Assembly: GCA_003254905.1 (NCBI GenBank)
Contig: QANU01085996.1
Location: forward strand, 407,511 to 471,510
DNA length: 64,000 nucleotides
Origin: Nissolia schottii
Lineage: Eukaryota; Streptophyta; Magnoliopsida; Fabales; Fabaceae
Direction: 5' to 3'
The translations under genes and the position numbers were made by a program. The notes beneath the pieces are model-generated. The model worked only from the letters and a program-made list of their open reading frames with translations. It was not told the origin of the DNA and made no database searches. Positions 1 to 11,344 of this stretch are shown here, piece after piece. How positions within the stretch are numbered: position 1 is the first letter of the stretch; every line of letters starts with the position of its first letter.

Positions 1-89
1 CCACTAATTCCTTCCTTAAATCAGAACCACACCACCTTCATCACATATCATCATAAATATATCATTCCCCTGCCTTCTCTCATTCTCCA

Positions 90-1276
90 ATGAAAATGGA
101 ATTCTTCAGCCAACATCAACCATTTCTTGCTGATTCCCCCAACGGCTTGTGCTCTGAGGACAAGTGAGATTTCTGATTTTTAGGGCTAACATTTCCCCTT
201 CGTTCCTTCGCTTCTTGCTTCATCTCACGATGTCACTTTCTTTGTTCCAATCTTTTGCTGACTTGTTTGTTATAGTTCTTCTGTTTTCTGTTATGCTCAA
301 CTGTAACAATCCTGAAATGATGGTTGATGATTGACGGTTTCTTAAACAACGCTGCTCTGTTTTTGCTGTTGCAGAATGAGAGAGGGTTTCATGGAGGAGG
401 AGTTTTATGATTGGGAATGGGAACCGCAGTTGACACACAAAAGCAAGCATCTTTGGTTGAATGAGGAGGAGTTCCCTCAACTCTTGACTAGTTTCAACGA
501 TTTCAATGGCTTCGACCTCCCTTCCCTTGACGATTACTTCGCCGCCGTCGACCAAAAGCCCCTCAATACCGGTTCAAACACTGGAACCGAATCTGTGGTT
601 TGCGTCAAGCAAGAGAATCAGGTGGAAGAAGAACACCATATTCTTCCCATTAACATCGAGTATAAGAAGGCTAGTTCTCTGGATTTTGAAGAGATAAAGA
701 AGCACTTCAATTTTCCCATCGCAGAAGCTGCCAAGAGAATGAAATTGGGAGTGACACTTCTGAAGAGGAGGTGCAGGGAACTCAACATTGTAAGATGGCC
801 TCATCGAAAAATCAAGAGCTTGCACTTGTTAATTGAAAACCTCAAGGTGCGTCTCTTTTTGTATCATTGAGTGAATGATTTCTGTGTGTTACTTGAACCT
901 TAGACAAACAATTGTAGGGGATCACGTATTTAATCTTTCTAGTTTCTCACTAATTTGTACTCATTGGGTGATCATGAATCTGAGAGTAGATGAAATTAAT
1001 CTGATCATTACTGTTCTGTTTTTGCTTTCTTTTTTGACCTAACATTAAATATTATTTGGCTTCAAGTGTAGTGGTCCGTATATGGTTCAAAGCTTTTTGT
1101 TGCTGTGTTTGTAGGAGATGGGCATGGAAAATGAGGTTGCCATGTTAGAGGAGCACAAAGAGATGCTGGAGAACCTACCTTGGATGGAACTCAGTCAAGA
1201 AACTAAGAAGCTGAGACAGGCTTTTTTCAAGGCCAAATTCAAGCTGAGGAGAAGAAACTTGGCCCCTAAACCTTGA
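90..1276 (+). CDS. RKD-type RWP-RK transcription factor, intact, 3 exons
   Basis: Predicted 235-aa protein from exons 90-163, 375-846 and 1115-1276, joined through GT..AG introns with consistent phases. The start at 90 is chosen because the short first exon splices in frame to the long exon, and a second cluster copy keeps a similar first exon. Residues about 37-40 carry an aromatic/acidic YDWEW patch, and the middle is acidic. The RWP-RK domain lies at about 127-182, with the signature RWPHRK at 165-170 followed by the basic helix. The last exon gives a heptad-like, charged coiled coil (MGMENEVAMLEEHKEML) and a basic tail. RKD proteins are small nuclear DNA-binding factors of plants, mostly linked to egg-cell or germline identity; that role is family knowledge, not seen here. 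Three broken relatives lie downstream on the same strand. A possible TATA-like stretch at 52-62 seems too close to the start codon, so the promoter probably lies outside the window. Confidence 0.88.
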
Positions 1277-2580
1277 ACCTTTTTCCATGGCCATGTGTGC
1301 TTTCAATCTTGCTGAAATCAACAATAGTAAATGACATTTGAGCATGCAAATATTCACTATAACTACCGAACCACTAATTGGTAGCTAGCTAGATATCTTA
1401 GTCCTATTCTATAGATGATAAGGAAACAAAACTTTGGCAGCATTACATTTTAGTCAAGCAGAATTTGATGAAGAGTTTAGGTAAAACTACAAACGTACGC
1501 CTTTGCATTCCATATTAGTAACATGATCAATTGTTTGCTTTCGACTTATCTTGTATCATCCAAATCGGAACTTTTGAGGATGTTTACTGTTTAGTCTTTA
1601 TGATCATTCGTAGTTAATTTTTGTATATGTCACAATCTCCTTTGACGCTGGTTTCTTAATAAAGCAAGCAAGACAAGCTTTATTACTTATTGGTAGCTTA
1701 AGTTGGTAATGCCTTTTAGAAATAATAGGAACCTTTGCGGTGGTATTTGATCCTTGTACATAGGCTATTTTGTATTTTTTTGTTAACTTTGAAGCATAAG
1801 GCAGGGTAGGAATAGAAACACTTACTTCTAAAGGGTGGGGTGGTGGGGTGGGGGGACCACACAGGTGATAAACGGCACATACATTACATACATAACGACG
1901 GTACGTTATGTACGGTTCCATTCCATGCTAATCTCTACGCTACGGCCACGCCCCTTTAGAAAACATGTTTGAATGCTTGAATTTAATGTTGCCCCCTTAT
2001 AAGAGAAATTCTTATATATATTATGGTGTAAAAGATTTATACTCTACCTTATATCTAAAGTATTGTTCTATCTTAAAAAGAGAGAAATCATTAAGGAAAA
2101 AAAATTTATTAAGAGTAAAAATTGTACCATAAAAGAAATAAAATTTTTTTCCCTCCATGGTGTATATAAAAATTTATCGTCAAACAATCAGACCAAATCT
2201 GAGTGTCACTCTCTGCTCTGCGCTGCTTCCATGTTTTGATTATTACCTACGCAATAAGTTAAGTATAGTATATATTCAAAATTACCTTTTTCATGAAAAT
2301 GTTACGTATATGCTCCCGTTATGACTCCATATATCAAACTTTTTCATCAAAATAATCTTTTTCAAAAAAAACCTTTTTTTTCAACCAAAATAACCTTATC
2401 ATCTACGCAAAAAATAAGTTGTGTTCAAAATAACATTAACAAACAGCTGAAGGAGGGGTAAATTAATGTTAAGCTTCTTTTAATTTTAGGGTCAAACTGA
2501 TATTACTCTCATTAGGCTATGCTTGGTACTTTTTTCTTTTTTTCTAGTCAGAGACCCCTTTTTAAGCTTATTTGGAAGTG
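1277..2580. other. 3' flank of the RKD gene, partly shared with the third RKD copy
   Basis: No further coding region is visible. Stretches at about 1370-1430, 1505-1540 and 1685-1715 resemble, in the same order, the DNA after the third RKD copy (about 15,105-15,160, 15,240-15,280 and 15,415-15,450). This shows that the duplication unit extended at least 400-500 bp past the stop codon. The remainder is AT-rich with poly-A and poly-T tracts. Confidence 0.5.
1833..1855 (+). other. G-run motif (possible G-quadruplex)
   Basis: Four G runs of 3, 4, 4 and 6 bases are separated by loops of one to four bases, in otherwise AT-rich DNA about 560 bp past the RKD stop codon. The pattern fits the usual G-quadruplex rule. 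No function is implied by position. Confidence 0.4.
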
Positions 2581-2589
2581 GAAGGGAAG

Positions 2590-3637
2590 GGAGTTGAGCG
2601 GGTTAAATCCTTTCTTTAACTGGTGTCTAGATAAGTTTTACTGACAAATGCGAATCGAGTTATTCGCCATCTTTCTTTAGACAGCTCTTGTCCTCGATGC
2701 TCTAATCATGCTACGGAGACCATTCTTCATTCCCTTTGAGATTGTGAGGTAGTATCGAGGTTTTGGAAAGGCTACTACATCCCTCTCGCTGACATAATTT
2801 TTTCGAAGCACCCCTTCACACGTGGCTTTCAGAAAATTTGAAGCAAGATCATCATTTTGATTGGTACGGTGAACAGGAATGACGCTCAGTTTTTAGTTTA
2901 GCCCTCCATTATCTCTGGTATGTCCGAAATGACTTTAACATTAATAATTCTTCCCCTAGTAGTGGTGATCTTTGGTTCACCTTTGGATTGAAGCTCAAAC
3001 ACTACTCTCCCCTGGTCCATATATACTTTTCTTCTACCTCTTCTAATTCGAAGGATCATCTGGTTTGTTGGCATTTTCCTTCACCTGGGTGGGTGGTAGC
3101 GAATTGTGATGGATCTGTGATTCGCTCTGGTAGTGTAGGCTGCGGGGGTCTGATTAGAGATGAATCAGGGAGTTTCGTTATAGGTTTTTTTTTGGCTAAA
3201 TTGGGTTTGACATCCATTATCATAGCAGAACTTTGGGGCATTTTGCATGTGCTTAATATTGCCTGGCGGGGTGGGTTCCAACAAGTGCGGGTTGATTGTG
3301 ACTCTCAGAATGCCATTAAGCTTATCCATAATTGTCATAACCATTTGCATCGAGCTGCTTCGATCATATCTCGTATTCGTGAACTGTTGTCAAAGAATTG
3401 AGTGGTGTATCTTCAACATATCTTCAGAAAATCTAACCGTGTTGTAGATTGTCTTGCTCATCTAAGTCACAACCTACCTTCTTTTGAGGTTTCTTATTTT
3501 GACATAACGCCTGCGGCTACTCGCCCTCTTCTTCTGAATGATCTGATTTAGATTGTGTGACCTCATGGAGACTAGTTTTGTTTTTTGTTATTTTTTTCTT
3601 TGAACTTTAGCTCCTTTGTCTACCTAAAAAAAAAAGA
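2590..3637 (+). mobile_element. Degraded LINE (non-LTR retrotransposon) 3' end
   Basis: The + strand reads as the C-terminal part of a plant LINE reverse transcriptase polyprotein. At about 2640-2760 there is a zinc-binding segment of the RT-associated type (SSCPRCSNHATETILHSL) broken by a stop. At 3060-3540 an RNase H domain follows, with the acidic residues in NCDGS, AELWG and VDCDS still present. An in-frame TGA at about 3399-3401 interrupts it where the family normally has Trp, and the frame then continues with a KSNRVVDCLAHL motif. A short A run at 3627-3636 may be the poly-A tail. No RT core or endonuclease is seen, so this is a 5'-truncated, inactive copy. Confidence 0.75.
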
Positions 3638-4835
3638 GAAGATAGTGTATGTACGATTTGGGCTGGGCCTGGCCCAGAGCCATTCATTTGTCTGGTCTGT
3701 CAAATTGTCCTCCCCCACCAACAAAACCCTGAACTCCCCCGTGTCTCCCTCTGCACTGTCCCTCCAAAAAGAAGAAAAAAAAGCAGCACTGAATCCTACA
3801 AAGAAAACGAAAACAATAGGGACAGGCTACCTTTTTTAATCATTATACACACCTAGTCACCCACTACCCTCGTTGCTTTTGCTTCTCTCGTAACCATGAT
3901 CATCTTTTATACATTCTTCCCTGCCCTTTTTCTAACTTCGTCTACATGTTTTCGTGTTGACGTCTGATGATTGTTTTTTTGGACTAATTCTTGTAAAATT
4001 ATCTTATCGTCTGTTACATACAAAACAGTAATGTTATTTTGTATAACTAAAGTTGTTAGACAAGATACTCAATATTCACACACTGAGTTTATCTTCAGGT
4101 TAAATTTTAAAAATGATGGCATGATAATTAAAATAAATAATTACATTAATAAATGTGTAAGGTCTATTATAGTAGAGTTTATTATAAACTCTACACCTAT
4201 GAGTATAATTATTCTAAATTTATCTGTTTTAATTGTCTTGTAGCATTGCTCAACTTTTTTTTTTTTCTCTTCACAGCTGACTACATGTTTTTGTGGGTGT
4301 TGAGTGTCTCTATATCTTAAATGTAAAAACAACATCACTTGATAATAAAATTATCTTAACTTATATTTTTTAATTTTTCCAGCCTAATCTCAAACCTCAG
4401 ACATACCGCTACTAACCAAAAGCTGGAAAATGACAAGTGAATGCAAAAAACCTATGACACTGCTCCTAGTGTTGGATAAAAAGACAAAGAGACATTAAAA
4501 GCATAAATGGTTATAAAAGAAAGCGACCGAGTGAGTGAGCACTCGTCATGGGGGCACCACATCAACATGGATATCAGAATTAAGAATTAATTGGCCTTAC
4601 ATGACAAATTAAAAGAGGCCGTATTATGGAACATTGTTACTCATGATGTAGTACTATGTTCCAATTCAGCCACTTGCCATAGAACTGTGTGTTCTTAAAG
4701 GCTAATAAGAAAAACTAATCTGCATGGACTATTGGAAGTGGTTTGGGTTTGGGATTAATCTCCCAAAGGCGTTATTAAGTTGAACTTTGATTTACCCTCA
4801 ATAGTAAATCCGAGGAAGCTTCTAGGGGTAGGCAG
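3638..4835. other. Intergenic, no gene recognised
   Basis: 3,640-3,830 is richer in G+C and pyrimidine-rich, like a plant promoter or 5' leader, but no coding exon follows it. The remainder is AT-rich. At about 4,640-4,780 lies one of three related flank segments; the others are near 9,225-9,310 and 10,430-10,580. At 4,836 the sequence aggggtgttcaaa resembles the end of hAT-type elements, but no matching opposite end was found. Confidence 0.35.
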
Positions 4836-5141
4836 GGGTGTTCAAAATTTGGCCTGCTAGTATGACTCTTTTTTTGTTCCAAGTTTATTGGATGGAGTTT
4901 GGATTTTGATCCAATATATTTTTAGTCTCGCTATTTGTACATTTAAAAAATAATCACTAAACAACCACCAAACGAAAAAACAAACATTTTAAAATAGATT
5001 ATTTGTTCTGTAATGTTTGTTTATCTATTTTGGTGATTGTTAGGTGACTACTTTTGAGGTACAAATAACATTTTTATATATTTTTAATTTGGATCATGCT
5101 TCAAATTTGTCTGACTCAACTTAAAACCACATAATATTAAT

Positions 5142-5394
5142 TAAAGGTATCAGCTCATAGCTAAGAAGAGATGAAAGTGACAGAGAAGAGAATTTAGTGA
5201 AAGAGAAAGGGAATGAGATTGAAGAAATTGAATTATGTATATTTTGTTATTTCATACTTTCAGTTCTCATATACATGTGCACAAGCTACAGTTCTACGCA
5301 GGTGATGTATAATAAACTAACTTACCAACATCCTTTAACTAGCTACTAACAGCAAAACAGTTTAATGCTGAGTCATCAACCGTTATCCCTTTCA
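5142..5394 (-). repeat. 3' LTR of the copia element
   Basis: This is 253 bp and closely similar to 7477-7723. Read on the minus strand it begins TGAAAGGGATAACGG and ends with ATACCTTTA, a variant of the usual CA terminus. The adjoining run of C (G on the element strand) is the polypurine tract. Confidence 0.88.
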
Positions 5395-6176
5395 TCCCCC
5401 CTCAAACTAAGGGATTGAGAGTTCTCAATTCGCAGATTAATTCTGAACTCCAAAAAGGAAGCTGAAGGAATTGGCTTAGTACTAATATTAGCTATCTGGA
5501 CTGTGGCAGGAATATGACTAACACGGACTCTTCCTTGAGCTACATGGTCACAGACAAAGTGTAGATCAAGCTCGAAGCTCTTAGAGTGAGAATAAAGCAC
5601 AGGATTGGTTGTCATCAGAACAATACCCTGGTTGTCACAATATATCATAGGAGAAGCAGAAATGGAAACCTAAATTTCAGTTAAAAGAGACTGAATCCAC
5701 AATAGTTCAAATACTAAAGAGGTCAAGTTGTGATATTCCGCCTTTGTGCTTGATCGCGAAATGGAATGTTGCTTCTTGGAAGACCATGGCAAGTTAGGAC
5801 CAAGATAGACACAGAAGCCACTAGTGGATTTGCAATCATCAAAGTCTGAACTCCCAATCCGAGTCACAATAACCTGCTAACTATAAATCAAAGCCTTTCT
5901 AGAGATGAAGTCCATAGCTGACAGAACCACTGAGGTATCGAAGGATTCGCTTAATAACCTTCCAATGTGTGTCTAAACTATTCTACATAAACTGGAAAAC
6001 CTTATTCACACACTAAGCTAACTCTGGCCAGGTGATTGTAACATATTGCAAGCTACCAACAATTGACCTATAAAAACTAGGATCATCAAAGGGATAACCA
6101 TCATGCACCGATAGTTTAAGATTAGAAGGAATAGGAGTGGAGTAGGCCTTGCAGCCCCTCCATTTTAGCTTTTGCC
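5376..6176 (-). pseudogene. copia RT C-terminus and RNase H remnant
   Basis: The minus strand from about 6,176 begins in the last part of the reverse transcriptase region and goes through YRSIVGSLQYVT-like and THWKVIKRILRYL segments. It continues into RNase H, with DFDDCKSTSGFCVYLG at about 5,850-5,800, SSTKAEYHNL and YCDNQGIV. Several stops break it (for example near 5,870-5,880 and around 5,990-6,030). It directly follows the deletion junction. Confidence 0.8.
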
Positions 6177-6296
6177 AACAAATTCAAAGAAGACTTTATT
6201 GTCAAGAGCAAATTGTGAAACACTCTATAGATTCTTTGTAATTTGAAGTACATGAAGCAATTTATTCAATTTCAAAGGTACATTAGAAAGACATGG

Positions 6297-7412
6297 CTAG
6301 AACTTAGACGTACCAACTAGGTTAATAGACAAACCTACTCCATTACAAACCATGACCTTTTCTGAGCCTTTATACTCCATTCGATCCATCAAATTTGCAA
6401 GATCTAGTGTCATATGGTGAGAAGCTCCTAAGTCAGGATACCAATTTGAATCATAAATGGTAGCAGGTGTGGCAATCACATCACTAAGGTGTGCTTTAGG
6501 GCCATTACTGCCAGAAGTGTGACTCGAGTCTCTTGAACTTTTATGTATAGAGGGATATAATTGTTCATCAAGTCTATACCAGCATTCAATAACAATGTGT
6601 CCCCATTTTCCACAAACTTGACAATGAACAATTGTGTTCGAGGAAGAGTTTCTTCCTCTACCTCTTCTTGAGTCATATCTGCCACGACCTTGGCCTCTGC
6701 CATAAGCACTACGGCCTTGGCCTCTTCCATGAGACTGATTTCCTCTCCCAGAGCTTCCCTGAGCATAATTGGCCTGAAACTTGTTTCCTGAGCCATGAAA
6801 CTTCTGTACAATTTCTTCTTGAGCAAGTAACAACGCCTCAAGTTCTCCCACAGACACAGGTTCAGATCTTGTAATAATAGACGTAATGAATGGTGAATAT
6901 TCCTCAGTTAAACCATCAAGAATTGCTGCTACTTGATCTGAATCTGACATGGGGGAACCTACTGAAATTAAGGCATCAACTACTTTCTTGATTTTAAGTA
7001 GATACTCATTTGCAGAACCTGATTTTCTTGTATTTCCAAATTTATTTTTTAGTTGTCTCACTTTTGGAGTGGTTTGAGAGGCGAAAAATTGTTCTAACCT
7101 TTTCCACATTTGATGAGCAAATTCGCAGCCTATCATTCGCCTGGTGAATGCTTGACTCATTGAGGCAAGTAACCAAGATTTTAGAAGAGCATTTTGCTTC
7201 TTCTAGATCTTGTATTCTGCAGTGACAGTGTTGCTTTCATGATCAGCTTCAGAGACAAATTTTTGTGGAATTCCTTTTCTATGAACGAAATTGAGCAAGT
7301 CACGTCCCTCAATTGTCGCTTCAACTTGCTGCTGCGATGGCAAATAATTTTCTTCATCCAACTTAATAGCTACTAGATTTGAAAAGGTATGAACCGCCAT
7401 TGTTGCAATCAC
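6297..7412 (-). pseudogene. copia gag (with protease start), interrupted by a stop codon
   Basis: The frame starts at 7412 and runs to a TAG near 7203-7205, then continues in the same frame from about 7200 to 6297. The second part holds the gag core (about 7160-6850), an RGQGR-rich linker, one CCHC zinc knuckle at about 6630-6570 and the protease-like segment at about 6440-6400. Without the stop this would be an ordinary Ty1-copia capsid region. It is a dead gene of a dead element. Confidence 0.8.
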
Positions 7413-7476
7413 AGTTGCACAACAGAAGAGTTTTGGGAGACTTCGGATGCCATTGGAGCTTGGAGCTCTGATAGCA

Positions 7477-7723
7477 TAAAGGTATCAGCTAATAGCTGAG
7501 AGAGATGAAAGTGACAAAGAAGAGAATTGAGTGAAAGAGAAAGGGAATGAGATTGAAGAAAATAAATTCTGTGTATTCTGTTATTGCATACTTTCAATTC
7601 TTATATACATGTGCACAAACTACAATTCTACGTACGTGATGTATAACAAACTAACTGACTAACTTCCTTTAATCACCAACTAACAACATAACGGTTTGAT
7701 ACTCAACTCCGTTATCCCTTTCA
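7477..7723 (-). repeat. 5' LTR of the copia element
   Basis: This is 247 bp. It differs from the other LTR by scattered substitutions and small indels, so the insertion is not very recent. It is followed on the + strand by the right-hand target duplication. Confidence 0.88.
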
Positions 7724-8144
7724 TTAATGAAAATCACATTCTCTTTTAAGTTTAATGATCATAAATCATAAAATTTGTATGTATGCTTTAAATAATGCAC
7801 TTTTTACGTATAGCGCGATGGTATTCATATTGGTATTAGTTTGTTTTAAAAAGTATATTACAAAAAAAAATCTATTTAAAATCTTGTTTCCTGCCTCTAA
7901 AATTTAATGACGCTATTATAAATAACATTCAAACAGGTGTAAGTTGTCTAAATATCATATTGATTTGGCCTCTGAATCATTAGTCAAGTCGACATCAAAT
8001 AGGGTTTAAGAAGTTAAATATGAACATTTATATTAAGTTTTGCCATTATATATTGCATTGTAGCCTCTAGAGATAACTATGCAGAGAAAGAGTTATATTA
8101 TTTATATTTAATTTTTTGTTATATTAAATTTTGTAATTAATCTT

Positions 8145-8885
8145 GCATCGCACATGTTATTTATAATAATTTTTTTTTTGATAATTTTTAATTAAACTAA
8201 TAAATATTTAATTAAATTATTTTATTAAAAAATCAATAGTCAAAATATTTCAATGAAAACTTTTACTTTTAAAGTCTTTTACTACAGAATAATCAACACA
8301 TAATATTTACAATCTTATGAAGTATCAATTGTAATAAATTGTTTTCTATGTACATAATTCGTGCATTCGTGCACGTACATTGCACGAGAGAAAATAACTA
8401 CTAGTATGTAGATATACTTCTTAAGTTTATATGCACAATAATCAAAATAAACAACACCATTTACCTAAGACACATTAATCTCATAAAATTATTACTTTTA
8501 TATTTTTCTTATTTTAGTTTTTCTAATGAGAATTACGTATCCTTAAACATATAAATAACGTTTTCACATATACAAAATTGTTGTGGAAAAAAATTTAATA
8601 GGTTTTTCTTTCGGTGCCCACAAACTACTTTAAAGATATCTCATTGTATGTAAATGATTGTGATTCAATCGCAAATTTAAAATAATAAATAATTTGAGTT
8701 AGTAGGACACGTGACAAAATCTTAGATGTTATAGCATCGATACCCTTAAATTTTACGGGGTACCAAAATAAACCCCTTTTTAATATGATCCATTTATTTT
8801 TAAATATATTAAACATAAATTAGACCAGCAGTGCCAAATTAGGCCAGCAGTGTCAATTGCCATAAATTTTGTACTTTCTACTAAT
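8145..8885. repeat. Diverged direct repeat, left copy
   Basis: This AT-rich segment is similar, in the same order and orientation, to about 9,370-9,930. Shared marks include tagtcaaaatatttcaa followed by gaaaacttttg/a, a middle part with atatacttcttaagttta against gtatacttgttaactcta, and a final part with two copies of a ccagcagtgccaaatt-like phrase. It precedes the isolated RKD last-exon fragment. It could be a transposon end or part of the duplicated flank. Confidence 0.5.
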
Positions 8886-9215
8886 TTGTGCTGATTGGAT
8901 GGAAATGATTTCAAGGAGATAAAATTATATATCCTGATGATTGTTCCGGTGAATTTTTGTGACATTAATTATTTGGAATATATTAGTGGTCAATGGTTCA
9001 AAGCTTTTGTTATTGTGTTTTATAAGATGGGCTTGGCAAATGAGATTTGCCATTTTGGAGCAGCACAAGAAAATTATGAGAGGAGAAGAAACTTGGCCCT
9101 TGAACGTTTCGATGGCCATTGCTAATTTGAATCTTGCATACAACAGCAAATGACAATTAAGCAAATTCACCCTAAACACCACTATTTGGTAGTTAAATAT
9201 CTTAGTCCTGTTCTA
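8886..9215 (+). pseudogene. RKD last-exon fragment with flanks (pseudogene)
   Basis: This segment parallels about 945-1420 of the intact RKD locus. It has a degenerate intron end (tgtgttttataagatggg in place of tgtgtttgtaggagatggg), then the start of the last exon (MGLANEICHFGAAQEN). An internal deletion removes about 80 bp and joins to the exon end (MRGEETWPL in one frame, RRRNLAL in another). The 3' flank includes tatcttagtcctgttctata, matching about 1,395-1,412. No RWP-RK part is nearby. It cannot encode an RKD protein. Confidence 0.7.
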
Positions 9216-9369
9216 TATAAACTTCTAGCAAACTATATATGTGTTCTTAAAAGCTAAAAAAACACTAACATGGGATGGAAATGGCTGGGGTTTACTCTCC
9301 TAATTAATTAAAGTTGCAATAAAGTGTACATGTAAAGAAAGCTTGTGTAAGTGGATAGTGCACGTGTGA

Positions 9370-9930
9370 TGAACACGCATTGCACAGGTTGATTAAATCA
9401 AATATTTATTATAGTCAAAATATTTCAAAGAAAACTTTTGGTTTACAATTCTATTAATACAAATAGATCAATACAAAACATATTTATAGCCTGATAAAAT
9501 ATAATAGAGATAAATATTTAAAATTTAATAATTAATATAACTCGATTTTACTTTCTTGGTAAGAATAGTTAAGTATACTTGTTAACTCTATATACACAAT
9601 TTAAATAAGAAAGTCCACTACATACCTAAGGCAACTAAAACTCATAAAGTTTTATTTAGTTATTTTGGAAAATATATACTTTTGAATGAGAACTATTAAA
9701 TTCAAAAATAAAAATCACCTTTTCATATATATAAATTTGTGATGATAAAATTATATATGTTTATGTGATCCATAAAATCTTTACTATATATTAAAACATA
9801 ATATACATGATTATGATTAAAAAAAATATACCTTAAAAATTTCCCTTGCATGACAATAAATTAGTTCAGTACGTAGCATGTCAAATCAGCCCAACAGTAC
9901 CAAATGCCAATTCCCCCTCCATATTCTACA
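9370..9930. repeat. Diverged direct repeat, right copy
   Basis: Partner of 8,145-8,885, lying on the other side of the RKD exon fragment. It contains cacgcattgcacagg near 9,374, a type of phrase common at the edges of some plant repeats, and ends near 9,915 with a ccaacagtaccaaatgcc-like phrase. Confidence 0.5.
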
Positions 9931-10890
9931 AAAGGCATGCCATTAAATTGAGACATTGACGTGAGTATATGTTTAAGAATTTTTTTTTAGGTTTATATAA
10001 AAAAAAATATGGTATATTTTATATTTATATAAATATATTTTTAATAATATTGTGGGTCTTATATTTTGTGTGTTTGAAAAAAAAAAGTTTAAACACGTGT
10101 TCACATAAGAATATCTTTTAAATTTTACATTTTGAAGATTATAAAAAAAATTGTTAATCAATGTTATTAGGACATTAATTAAAAAAATTAAAGTGAAAGT
10201 ATTTTATTGAGAAGTGAAAATTTTATATCTCTAATACATAAATTGTGTTTAAAACTTAAAAAATCTTCTATTATTGATTTCCTAAACCAACCAATGCTTT
10301 GTTTAGCAAAAAATCTTTAAAAAAAAATTGCGTTTTTACTTGCTTGTTTTATTTAAAATAATAAGTATAGAGACCCTCATGAAATAAACTCATCGTGATG
10401 TTATTATGTTATAATTGTAAGAACTGTAACGTAGTAGCGGTTTTCAACCAAGCCATAAAGCTATGTGTTCTCAAGGCTAATAAAAACGCTAATAAACATC
10501 GGATGGAAGTGGCTTGGGATGGGGGATTAATTACTCTCTAAATATGCTATTAAGTTTAAGTTAAACTTTAATGCAGAACATAAAAAAGACAATCTTCCTA
10601 GTGATGCAGAAATGCCATTCGGGAAATACTCTCAGTTTAGTGGCTAAATTGATATATAGGCATTTAGAGATAGCTATTTTTAAATAAAAATATATATATT
10701 TTGTTAACAAGTGATCATTTTGGCACGTGGTTCGCAGAATCTTTTCACATTCTTAAGAATGTGATAAAGAAAATGTAACATTTTCATGTTTACTTTAAGA
10801 TTAGAAAAAACATGATTAGGTGTTTTGCATTCTTGGGAATGAAAATTGTCCCATTTTCAATTCCACCTCTCCATGAGAATGTTGGATTTC
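9931..10890. other. Intergenic, AT-rich
   Basis: No coding region is seen. At 10,430-10,580 lies a segment similar to 4,640-4,780 and, in part, 9,225-9,310, with the phrase tgtgttctcaaggctaat. This is one of three dispersed copies of a flank sequence. Confidence 0.4.
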
Positions 10891-11010
10891 GACAGGGAAG
10901 AGATTAGGATCATTAGAATATTATAGGAAAGTAGGTAAGTGATATGGCGATAGGAAAGGGATATTAGGATAATTAGAATATTATAGAGTCTTAGGTAAGT
11001 GATATAATGT
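10891..11010. repeat. 60-bp tandem duplication
   Basis: Two adjacent copies have a period of exactly 60 bp. The phrases ttaggatcattagaatat (10,904) and ttaggataattagaatat (10,964) are both followed by aggtaagtgatat. The copies differ at several positions. Confidence 0.7.
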
Positions 11011-11087
11011 CATGATAAGGACGAATATTAAGAAGAATATTTCTCATAGCAAATTAGAGATTGACAAATGTCACCCATAAAGTTTTA

Positions 11088-11186
11088 GAGTAACCTAGGT
11101 ATTTCTATAAATTTAACCATTTCATATGATGGAGAAGAGTAACCTAGGTATTTCTATAAATTTAACCATTTCATATGATGGAGAAG
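11088..11186. repeat. 49-bp perfect tandem duplication
   Basis: A unit beginning gagtaacctaggtatttc occurs at 11,088 and 11,137 and reads the same by eye for its whole length. The near identity suggests a recent replication-slippage or unequal-exchange event. Confidence 0.85.
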
Positions 11187-11344
11187 AAATGAAGAATGTT
11201 TATCTTTTGTAGTTATTAGGGTTTAGTAGTAGATTTAGCATTTTTAATACTTAAGTCCTTTATTTTAGTATCAGATTCTCATGGAAATAGAATGTTGTGA
11301 AATTTGAAAAATCAAATCGTCCCCACACCTTAGACTCTTAACAA

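Larger units (their letters stand above)
5137..7728 (-). mobile_element. Internally deleted Ty1-copia LTR retrotransposon
   Basis: The element is on the minus strand with both LTRs (5142-5394 and 7477-7723) and a 5-bp target duplication, TTAAT, at 5137-5141 and 7724-7728. A primer-binding site resembling that for initiator tRNA-Met sits just inside the 5' LTR at about 7462-7476, and a G-rich polypurine tract abuts the 3' LTR at about 5395-5402. From 7412 down it encodes gag, with one in-frame stop near 7203, a CCHC knuckle (CQVCGKWGHIVIEC), an RG-rich stretch and the start of a protease (DLGASHHMT). Near position 6,180 the frame jumps to the end of the reverse transcriptase and RNase H (about 6,176-5,376). 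Integrase and most of the RT are missing, so the copy cannot move by itself. Confidence 0.9.
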
